16,499 nt of DNA from the NCBI GenBank assembly GCA_016189965.1, contig JACPRL010000153.1, positions 1 to 16,499 of the forward strand. Reading direction: 5' to 3'. The notes under the pieces are model-generated. The model was not told where the DNA came from and did not search any database. It worked only from the letters and a program-made list of their open reading frames with translations. This DNA is from Acidobacteriota bacterium (GTDB lineage: Bacteria; Acidobacteriota; Terriglobia; Acidiferrales; 2-02-FULL-67-57). Position numbers and translations under genes: made by a program. Below are positions 1 through 5,203 of this stretch, piece after piece (positions within the stretch are counted from its first letter, which is position 1; the number at the start of each line of letters is the position of its first letter).

Positions 1-10
1 ACCTATAGCG

Positions 11-106
11 CAACCGGTGGTGCGACGCAAGTGGCTTGTTCCCGCTGCACCGGTTGTGGCAGCATAGAGGGGAGTCTGTCCCGGCGAGCGGTCTCTTTGC
101 TCGCCG
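11..106 (+). promoter_or_regulatory. Structured 5' leader of the ACT-domain gene
   Basis: Two inverted repeats precede the gene at 124. The first pairs CAACCGGTG (11-19) with CACCGGTTG (48-56) and encloses a smaller CAAG/CTTG hairpin (28-31/35-38). The second pairs CGGCGAGC (82-89) with GCTCGCCG (99-106) and ends 5 nt before the ribosome binding site. Such a leader could act on transcription or translation, which would suit a gene for an amino-acid-sensing domain. I do not recognise a known riboswitch class, and the window edge may cut the element. Confidence 0.35.
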
Positions 107-123
107 CAGGCAAGGAGGGAGTC

Positions 124-507
124 ATGCCGATTGCCCAACAACTAACCCTGACTGTCCCCAACCGCCCCGGTGCCCTGGCGCGCGTATGCGAGACTCTGGC
201 CGCCAGGAAAATCAACATCGTGGGACTCGATTGCTCCGGCCCTCAGCGCCAGATTCGCATGCTGGTCAACAAGCCGGCCCAGGCCCGGCGCGTGCTCGAG
301 AAGGCCGGCCAGCGCCCGCGCCTCGAGCCCGTGCTGGTGGTGCGGGCTCCCGACCAGCCCGGCGCTTTGGCGCGCATCGCCCGGAAGCTCGCGGCGCGCA
401 AGATCAACATCAACTACGCCTACGCCACCGTTCCCTCGGGCGCCAGGCGCGCCTCGATCGTCCTGGGCGTTGCCAACCCCGGCCGCGCCGCCCGCCTGGT
501 CGGCTGA
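124..507 (+). CDS. Tandem ACT-domain protein
   Basis: This 127-residue protein consists of two ACT domains and nothing else. ACT domains are small ligand-binding modules that usually sense amino acids. The halves are clearly duplicated: residues near 14-32 read NRPGALARV...LAARKINI and residues near 77-97 read DQPGALARI...LAARKINI, the classic PGxLAxI loop followed by helix and strand. There is no catalytic domain, so a stand-alone regulatory or ligand-binding role is likely. The start at 124 is supported by AAGGAGGG at 112-119. An upstream in-frame GTG at 31 would add 31 residues unlike the family. The gene stands alone, with a terminator-like hairpin and a new promoter just after it. The ligand is unknown. 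Confidence 0.85.
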   Translation: MPIAQQLTLTVPNRPGALARVCETLAARKINIVGLDCSGPQRQIRMLVNKPAQARRVLEKAGQRPRLEPVLVVRAPDQPGALARIARKLAARKININYAYATVPSGARRASIVLGVANPGRAARLVG

Positions 508-508
508 G

Positions 509-530
509 GCCCGGGCGGCGCCGGGCTCTT
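509..530 (+). terminator. Possible terminator after the ACT gene
   Basis: GCCCGG (509-514) pairs with CCGGGC (521-526) around a 6-nt loop and is followed by TCTT. It starts right after the stop codon of the ACT gene. The T tract is short, so termination may be weak, and the TTGACA of the next promoter overlaps the end. Confidence 0.4.
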
Positions 531-580
531 GACACCAGGCTGATTAACCGCTATTAATCTCCGCTCTTAACCTCGGTTAA
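529..580 (+). promoter_or_regulatory. Promoter with TTAACC-N2-GGTTAA operator (beta-barrel gene)
   Basis: TTGACA (529-534) is a -35 box. The -10 is TATTAA (552-557) or, one base later, ATTAAT (553-558). The perfect palindrome TTAACC-TC-GGTTAA (567-580) lies at about +3 to +16, where a bound protein would block initiation. A further TTAACC half-site is at 544-549. The same arrangement, with identical 38-bp spacing from the TTGAC box to the palindrome, recurs at 1501-1552. The position favours a repressor. Its identity cannot be read from this window. Confidence 0.75.
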
Positions 581-602
581 TCAAAAGAGCGGAGAAAGGC
601 GG

Positions 603-1487
603 TTGCGCTCCACCCGGCTCGGCGTGCTGCTCGGCTTGCTCCTAGCGGTGCCCCTCGCCGGCGCCGAGGCACCCGACGAGCCGGAAGAGCCGGACTTCTT
701 CTTCCTCACCGGCGGCCCCTACACGCAGAAGAAAAACTCCCCCCAGATCATCTGGGCCAACCAGTGGTTCCGCGACCAGAGCGGCGCGGCGCGCACGCGC
801 GACTACACCGGCGCCGGCCGCTTCGAGTGGGGCCTGACGGAGCGGTTGGAAGTTGATTTCGAATTCGGCGCCCTCGCGATCCAGGAGCGTGTCGCCGGCA
901 CGGCCACTTTTGCCGAGCATGGCAGCGACGACCTGCTCCTCGGAGTCCGCTACCGGTTGCTGCGCGAGGCCGCGGCGCCCTTCACGCTCACGTTCGGCCC
1001 CCAGGTCATTGCCCCGGTCGCCAGCCGCCGCCGCGGCCTGGGCACGGGCCGGGTCAGCTACGCCTGGGACATGGCCGCGGCCAAGGACTGGGGAGGCCCC
1101 GTCTTCCTCGTCGCCTCGGTCAACCTGCGGCTCACGCCCGACGTGCCTTCCTTCCCCGACGGCTCGGGACCGGAGTTCGACCTCAGCGAAATCGGCTGGG
1201 GCACGGCGCTCGGCTGGCGCGCCCTCGAGCGCCCCGCGCCCGGCGGCGCGAACCACGACATCCACGTTCTACTCGAAGTGGGCGGCGCCCGCGCCGACGA
1301 CATCGAGGAGGGCCGCCGCCTCCGCTCCACCCAGGTGCAGTTTGCTCCCGGCTTCCGCTACGGCTTCCTGAACCGCGCCGGCGCACTGGCCGAAATCGGC
1401 CTCTCCTTTCCGCTCGGCCTGACCCGTGCCGCCCCCGGCTGGGGCCTCATACTGCAAACGCAGTTCGAGCTGCCCTCGCTCTTTTGA
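603..1487 (+). CDS. Predicted outer-membrane beta-barrel protein
   Basis: The 294-residue product starts with an export signal (residues 1-22, RLGVLLGLLLAVPLAGAEA). The rest is rich in alternating polar/hydrophobic strands, for example RFEWGLTERLEVDFEFGAL and HDIHVLLEVGG, and ends in an aromatic residue (ELPSLF), as outer-membrane barrels often do. The layout resembles the 'MetA-pathway of phenol degradation' (DUF3187/transporter-like) barrel families, but that assignment is from memory of pattern only. The start is a TTG at 603, chosen because GGAG (591-594) sits 8 nt before it and the signal peptide follows directly. The gene shares its promoter and operator design with the multicopper oxidase gene downstream, so a joint role in envelope metal handling is inferred. 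Confidence 0.7.
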   Translation: MRSTRLGVLLGLLLAVPLAGAEAPDEPEEPDFFFLTGGPYTQKKNSPQIIWANQWFRDQSGAARTRDYTGAGRFEWGLTERLEVDFEFGALAIQERVAGTATFAEHGSDDLLLGVRYRLLREAAAPFTLTFGPQVIAPVASRRRGLGTGRVSYAWDMAAAKDWGGPVFLVASVNLRLTPDVPSFPDGSGPEFDLSEIGWGTALGWRALERPAPGGANHDIHVLLEVGGARADDIEEGRRLRSTQVQFAPGFRYGFLNRAGALAEIGLSFPLGLTRAAPGWGLILQTQFELPSLF

Positions 1488-1500
1488 CGCTCCGCCCCCC

Positions 1501-1552
1501 TTGACGTCCACCGTATTAAGTGCGATTCATATTTGGTCTTAACCAGGGTTAA
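1501..1552 (+). promoter_or_regulatory. Promoter with TTAACC-N2-GGTTAA operator (multicopper oxidase)
   Basis: TTGACG (1501-1506), a weak -10 near ATTCAT (1525-1530) and the perfect palindrome TTAACC-AG-GGTTAA (1539-1552) line up base for base with the promoter at 529-580. ATTAA blocks coincide too (543-547 and 1515-1519). By my count 23 of the 38 bases before the palindrome are identical. The palindrome again falls at about +2, consistent with repression. Confidence 0.7.
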
Positions 1553-1576
1553 CGTTCAAGCTTGGGGGAACCACCG

Positions 1577-2629
1577 ATGAGAACGCCGGGACGCGTAGTA
1601 ATTTTCACTCTTCTGGTGCTGGCGCTGGCCGCCGGCGCCCTCCTGGTAGCGCCGGGCCCGCGGGCCGCAAGCGAGCCGTCGGCGAGCGAGGCGCGCTCGG
1701 CCGCGGTCGAGGCCGCGCACCGCGCCCACCTCCCCGCCACCCGCGGCAGCCACCTCTACCAGTACGAACACCCCGGCCGGCGCCGCTTCGAGCCCGCCAA
1801 GGTCTACGACCCCACGCCGCCCCCACCCGGCCGCGCGCCCGACGGCGTGCGCGAGTACACGCTGGTGATTGAGGAGAACGTACCACACGAGGTCGCCCCC
1901 GGCGTCACCGTCCCGGCCTGGACCTTCAACGGCACCGTCCCGGGCCCGGTGCTGCGCGCGACCGAAGGCGAGGTTCTGCGCGTCAATCTGGTGAACCACG
2001 GAACTGTCCCCCACACCATTCACTTCCACGGCATCCATCCCGCCTCGATGGACGGCGTCTTCGAGCTGGTCCCGCCCGGCGGCTCGGCCATCTACGAGTT
2101 CGTCGCCCAGCCCTACGGCATCATGCCTTATCACTGCCATTCCATGCCCACCTCGCAGCACATCCACAACGGGCTCTACGGCATGGTCATCATCGACCCC
2201 AAGCAGGGCCGCCCGCCCATGCGCGAGCTGGCCATGGTGATGAGCGCCTTTGACCTCGACCGCGACGGCGAAGCCGACTTCTACGCCTGGAACGGCCGCG
2301 CCTTCCAGTATGCCGACCACCCCATCGAGCTGGACCGCGGCGAGCCGGTGCGCATGTACGTGATGAACATCTTCGAGGAAGCCATGGTGCCGCACATGCA
2401 CGGCACGCTCTACCATCTCTACCCCAGCGGCACCTCGCTGCGGCCGAGCGAATACACCGACGTCAAAACGCTCAGCATCGCTGAGCGGGCCATCCTCGAG
2501 TTCCGCTACGACTTCCCCGGCACCTACATGTTCCAGTGCCATGTCACCGAGCACATGGAGCAGGGGCTGATGGGCTGGTTCCGCGTCGTCAACGGACCAG
2601 CGCAGGCCAAGGCCCACACGGGACACTGA
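1577..2629 (+). CDS. Exported two-domain multicopper oxidase
   Basis: A 350-residue protein with an N-terminal signal/anchor (residues 6-27) and two cupredoxin domains. Such enzymes oxidise a substrate at a type 1 copper and reduce oxygen (or nitrite, in the NirK branch) at an interdomain centre. Domain 1 shows HFHG (149-152) and HCH (186-188) followed by H195 and GLYGM (199-203). Domain 2 shows HMHG (273-276) and QCHVTEH (320-326) followed by GLMG. The domain 2 site has Gln where HCH is usual. It is shorter than three-domain laccases (about 500 aa). The ATG at 1577 is preferred over an upstream TTG at 1562 because GGGGGA lies 8 nt before it. The ZIP transporter gene follows on the same strand. 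Substrate unknown; a metal-oxidation or copper-handling role is inferred. Confidence 0.9.
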   Translation: MRTPGRVVIFTLLVLALAAGALLVAPGPRAASEPSASEARSAAVEAAHRAHLPATRGSHLYQYEHPGRRRFEPAKVYDPTPPPPGRAPDGVREYTLVIEENVPHEVAPGVTVPAWTFNGTVPGPVLRATEGEVLRVNLVNHGTVPHTIHFHGIHPASMDGVFELVPPGGSAIYEFVAQPYGIMPYHCHSMPTSQHIHNGLYGMVIIDPKQGRPPMRELAMVMSAFDLDRDGEADFYAWNGRAFQYADHPIELDRGEPVRMYVMNIFEEAMVPHMHGTLYHLYPSGTSLRPSEYTDVKTLSIAERAILEFRYDFPGTYMFQCHVTEHMEQGLMGWFRVVNGPAQAKAHTGH

Positions 2630-2631
2630 GC

Positions 2632-2668
2632 CTTTCTCTGTGATCTCTGTGTCCTCTGTGGTGAAAAG
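2632..2668 (-). repeat. Short dispersed repeat with ACAGAG units
   Basis: Read on the minus strand, the gap between the oxidase and the ZIP gene contains CACCACAGAGGACACAGAG followed by ATCACAGAGAAAGG, i.e. three ACAGAG-centred units about 9-10 nt apart. I recognise this motif as a widespread intergenic repeat in bacterial genomes, often mistranslated as peptides such as TTEDTEITEK. It separates the two genes and leaves no good ribosome binding site for the second. Confidence 0.65.
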
Positions 2669-2671
2669 TTT

Positions 2672-3886
2672 GTGAGCACCGCGGCACAAGCAGCGAAGAC
2701 GAGTTCGATGCCGCGCCCCCTCGTCTGGGCGAGCGCCGTGATGCCCGTGTTGCTGCTCGCCGGCATCCTCTACCTGCTCTTCGCCCACGGCACCGGCCTC
2801 AGCCTCACCGCACCCGCGCCCATCGAGAAGCTTGAATTCGAGCGCGTCGTGCTGCGCCCGGGCTCGATCGAAGCCCACGTCATCAACACCGGCCCCGAAC
2901 CGGTCACGCTCGCCCAGGTGCAAGTGGGTTGGACCTCTCGCGCCAGTTGGGAGTTCGAGGTCGCGCCGAGCGCGACCATCCCGCGCCTCGGCCGCGCCAC
3001 CGTCCGCATCCCCTATCCGTGGACGCCCGGCGAACCCTACGAAATCGTCCTCATCACCACCAACGGCCTGCTCTTCGCCCACGAAATCGAAATCGCCGCC
3101 GAAACGCCGCTGCCCGACCGGCAGATGCTGGGCGCCTTTGCCCTGCTCGGCATCTACGTCGGCGTCATCCCGGTCTACTTGGGCATCCTCTGGCTGCCCT
3201 TCCTGCGCCGGCTGCCGCCGCAGTGGTATTTCTTTTTGCTCAGCCTCACGGCCGGCCTGCTGGTCTTCCTCGGCGTGGACGCGCTCGAAGACGCGCTCGA
3301 GCACGCCGCGCGCGTCCCCGGGCCTTTCCAGGGCGTGGCGCTCATCCTCATCGGCTTGAGCCTGAGCCTGCTCGGACTCTACGGCGTCTCCGGCTGGCTG
3401 AAAGGCCGGCGGCAGGCGAGCGAAGCCTCGAGCGCGCTCGTGCTGGCCTACTCCATCGCCTTCGGCATCGGCCTGCACAACCTGGGCGAAGGCCTGGCCA
3501 TCGGCGGCGCCTACGCCCTGGGCGAGTTTGCCACTACCTTTCTGCTCGTCGTCGGCTTTATGGTGCACAACCTCACCGAAGGCGTGGCCGTGGTCGCTCC
3601 CGTTGTCCGCTCTCCCTTCAAGTGGACCCATCTCATCTGGCTCGGGCTGCTCGCCGGCGCGCCCACCATCCTCGGGACGCTGCTGGGCGCCTTTGCCTTC
3701 ACCGCGCTCTGGGCCGTGCTCTTCCTTGCCCTCGGCGCCGGCGCCGTCTTCCAGGTAGTGATTGAAATCACCCGCCACCAGTTGCGCCAGGGCGGCTTCC
3801 CGTCGCTCGTGAGCGGCACGAGCCTCGCTGGCTTCGCCCTCGGCCTGCTGCTGATGTACCTCACCGGCCTCTTCGTCACCGTCTAG
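2672..3886 (+). CDS. ZIP-family metal transporter with extra N-terminal domain
   Basis: A 404-residue membrane protein. Residues 17-37 form a TM anchor. Residues 50-145 are a soluble, strand-rich domain with an Ig/CARDB-like look. Residues 150-404 are a ZIP carrier core with about eight TM segments. The ZIP signature is present twice, HNLGEG at 269-274 and HNLTEG at 299-304, the paired helices that bind Zn, Fe, Mn or similar divalent ions in this family. Ordinary bacterial ZIPs are about 250-310 aa, so the N-terminal domain is an addition. The start is uncertain: GTG 2672 lacks a clear ribosome site, and ATG 2708 (392 aa) keeps the anchor. It lies 42 bp after the multicopper oxidase, suggesting coupled transport and oxidation of a metal. 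Confidence 0.88.
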   Translation: MSTAAQAAKTSSMPRPLVWASAVMPVLLLAGILYLLFAHGTGLSLTAPAPIEKLEFERVVLRPGSIEAHVINTGPEPVTLAQVQVGWTSRASWEFEVAPSATIPRLGRATVRIPYPWTPGEPYEIVLITTNGLLFAHEIEIAAETPLPDRQMLGAFALLGIYVGVIPVYLGILWLPFLRRLPPQWYFFLLSLTAGLLVFLGVDALEDALEHAARVPGPFQGVALILIGLSLSLLGLYGVSGWLKGRRQASEASSALVLAYSIAFGIGLHNLGEGLAIGGAYALGEFATTFLLVVGFMVHNLTEGVAVVAPVVRSPFKWTHLIWLGLLAGAPTILGTLLGAFAFTALWAVLFLALGAGAVFQVVIEITRHQLRQGGFPSLVSGTSLAGFALGLLLMYLTGLFVTV

Positions 3887-3906
3887 ACTTCCCGCCCACG
3901 CTTTCC

Positions 3907-3934
3907 TTGACGCCGGAAGCGGCTCGGATAGAAT
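3907..3934 (+). promoter_or_regulatory. Promoter of the universal stress protein gene
   Basis: TTGACG (3907-3912), 16-bp spacer, TAGAAT (3929-3934). The -10 lies in the block TCGGATAGAAT (3924-3934), repeated exactly at 4442-4452 before the peroxiredoxin gene. The expected leader is about 35 nt. Confidence 0.7.
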
Positions 3935-3976
3935 CAGCGGCGCCTGCACAGCGGGTCGCAGGCCGAGGAGCCCGTG

Positions 3977-4408
3977 ATGAAAAAAGCGCCCCGGAAAATC
4001 CTGGTCGGCCTCAAGCAAGCGGCGGATGCCGAAGAGCTGATCGGGCTGGCCGTGCACGTGGCCGCGACCGAGGCCCGCATCCAGGCGCTCTATGTCAACG
4101 AAATCCCGCCCGCCCTGCCCCTCGATGCGCGGGACGAGACGCTCGACGCTCCCGAACGCGCGGTAGCGAAAGCGGTAGAGCGCCTAGCCCGGCGCTTCAA
4201 GCGGCGCAAGCTCTCCCTACGGATCCTGCGCGCCCGCCACGCCGGAAAGACCATTGTCGAAGAGCTCAAGCAAGGCAAGTTCGACCTGGCCGTCATTGGC
4301 TACCACCACAAACGCTCACTGCAAGAATTGCTGCTCGGCACCACGGCCCAATACCTAGCCAAGCACACGCCCTGCGGGCTGCTGATGAGCATCCCACCGC
4401 GCCGCTAG
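3977..4408 (+). CDS. Universal stress protein (UspA family)
   Basis: A single-domain cytoplasmic Usp of 143 residues, the usual family length. It begins with the typical first strand KILVGL, has the middle strand IQALYVNEI, and ends with DLAVIGYHHK, LLLGTTAQYLAKHTPCGLLM. The G-x-x-G of the ATP-binding loop is only partly kept: the tail glycine/threonine GTT is present but the second loop glycine is His. ATP binding is therefore uncertain. ATG 3977 is chosen over GTG 3974 because GAGGAG (3965-3970) gives 6-nt spacing. It is followed 70 bp later by the Sec-peroxiredoxin gene with the same -10 block, so the two are likely co-induced under stress. Confidence 0.9.
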   Translation: MKKAPRKILVGLKQAADAEELIGLAVHVAATEARIQALYVNEIPPALPLDARDETLDAPERAVAKAVERLARRFKRRKLSLRILRARHAGKTIVEELKQGKFDLAVIGYHHKRSLQELLLGTTAQYLAKHTPCGLLMSIPPRR

Positions 4409-4417
4409 GGGATCCGG

Positions 4418-4452
4418 TTTTCGCTTTTCGCTTTTCGTTTTTCGGATAGAAT
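4418..4452 (+). promoter_or_regulatory. Heptamer tandem repeat and promoter of the peroxiredoxin gene
   Basis: Four near-identical heptamers of the TTTTCGC type occupy 4418-4444 and run straight into TAGAAT (4447-4452), the likely -10. No consensus -35 is seen; TTTTCG (4425-4430), inside the repeat, is at the right distance. The block TCGGATAGAAT matches the stress-protein promoter at 3924-3934. Repeat number could tune promoter spacing. Confidence 0.5.
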
Positions 4453-4478
4453 GACGCGCTTCTGCGACGGAGGCAGTC

Positions 4479-4967
4479 ATGCCTGAGATCGAAGTGGGCC
4501 AGCCGGCGCCGGAGTTCGAGCTGCCCTGCGTAACGGGAGAAGAGAAAGGCACCTTCAAGCTGGCCGACCTGCGGGGCAAAAAGAACGTCGTGCTCTGCTT
4601 CTATGCGCTCGACTGGACGCCCACTTGAAGCTCAGAAATGCCCGCGCTGGAAGCGCGGAAGGCCGACTTCGCCGTGCGCCAGGCCCAGGTGGTGGGGCTC
4701 AGCGTCGACTCCGTCCCTTCCCACCTCGCCTGGCAGAAGCACCAGATCGGCACGCTTAGCTTTCCGCTCTGCAGCGACTTCTACCCCCACGGCGCCGTCA
4801 GCGCGCGCTACGGCCTGTTGCGCGAAGGCCCGCCCTTCCCCGGCATCTCCAACCGCGCCGTCATCATCGTCGACAAACAGGGCAAGGTGGCCTGGAAGAA
4901 GGTCTACGATTTGCCCGCCATGCCCGACGTCAACGAAATCCTCGAGGCCCTGAAGCCTCTCGCCTGA
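4479..4967 (+). CDS. Selenocysteine-containing peroxiredoxin (TGA 4626-4628 read as Sec)
   Basis: Read through one in-frame TGA, this is a complete 162-residue thioredoxin-fold peroxiredoxin of the BCP/AhpE type, which reduces hydroperoxides in the cytoplasm. Residues 1-49 give the usual start (VGQPAPEFELP, LADLRGKKNVVLCFYALDWTPT). Residue 50 is the TGA, exactly at the peroxidatic cysteine of the TxxC motif (T47-P-T-U50-SSEMP). The fold then continues with VVGLSVDS (72-78), FPLCSD (95-100) and catalytic Arg126 in SNRAVIIVD. GGAGG (4469-4473) is 5 nt before ATG 4479. No base is gained or lost around the TGA, and a SECIS-like hairpin follows. The usual active-site proline is Ala43. C17, C40 and C98 are possible resolving cysteines. 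A caller that treats TGA as stop would give only a truncated 109-aa frame from ATG 4638. The alternative is a point-mutated pseudogene or a read error. Confidence 0.85.
4642..4658 (+). promoter_or_regulatory. Candidate bacterial SECIS element
   Basis: CCGCGC (4642-4647) pairs perfectly with GCGCGG (4653-4658) around the loop UGGAA. The loop begins 19 nt after the TGA (4626-4628) and has G at its second and third positions. Known bacterial SECIS hairpins lie inside the coding frame just after UGA, with the apical loop roughly 16-37 nt away and a G in the first two loop bases; SelB binds them to insert Sec. All these points fit. Confidence 0.7.
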
Positions 4968-4970
4968 CGC

Positions 4971-5012
4971 CAGCGGCACCCCTCGACTTCGCTCGGGGTA
5001 AAGGGGCCGCTG
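4971..5012. repeat. Nested hairpin repeat after the peroxiredoxin gene
   Basis: CAGCGGC (4971-4977) pairs with GCCGCTG (5006-5012). Inside it ACCCC (4978-4982) pairs with GGGGT (4995-4999). Read on the minus strand the inner loop is GAGCGAAGTCGA, nearly the same as in the repeats at 6481-6501 and 6953-6973. It begins 3 nt after the stop codon and could stop transcription or stabilise the 3' end, but no T tract follows. The rest of the 236-bp gap to 5203 holds only the promoter listed next. Confidence 0.6.
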
Positions 5013-5096
5013 GGCTGAGCATATCCTCTAGAACTTCACCACCAATCCGATGCAGGCACTGGCGCGGGGTCAGGTCGTGAATGGCGCTTTGGGGTG

Positions 5097-5125
5097 TTGA
5101 CGCTGGGTTAGCGGAGTCCTATGCT
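5097..5125 (+). promoter_or_regulatory. Promoter of the PsbP-like/TPR gene
   Basis: TTGACG (5097-5102), 17-bp spacer, TATGCT (5120-5125), giving a leader of about 70 nt before the ATG at 5204. Confidence 0.55.
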
Positions 5126-5203
5126 GAACGCATCGTCAGAGTCCAAAACGCAAATCCTGGCTTGGTAGCGTGCGCTCCTGCTCGAAGCAGGAAGGAGGAG
5201 GCC

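Noticed and set aside
11..106. Leader as a T-box or glycine riboswitch
   Set aside because: I could not find the conserved bulge or core sequences of either class.
541..580. TTAAC-N4-GTTAA as a CRP/FNR-type activator site
   Set aside because: The half-site spacing fits, but the site lies at or after the predicted transcript start in both promoters, whereas activators of this family bind near -41 or further upstream.
1556..4057. Very long minus-strand open frame opposite the oxidase and ZIP genes
   Set aside because: It mirrors two clear plus-strand genes, reads through their repeat-containing gap, and its product is a low-complexity Glu/Asp/Ala/Val-rich shadow with no domain.
4626..4628. 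TGA as an ordinary stop, making the peroxiredoxin a pseudogene
   Set aside because: Kept as the alternative, but the exact match to the catalytic residue, the intact downstream frame and the SECIS-like hairpin make it the less likely reading.
4603..4953. 116-codon frame overlapping the peroxiredoxin in another phase
   Set aside because: Arg/Ser/Pro-rich, starts inside the peroxiredoxin and has no ribosome site; the other phase carries the full fold.
5028..5070. Minus-strand tail reading PRASACIGLVVKF then stop, like the end of an outer-membrane barrel gene
   Set aside because: Only 13 residues are open before a TGA in the same frame; too short to separate a gene remnant from chance.
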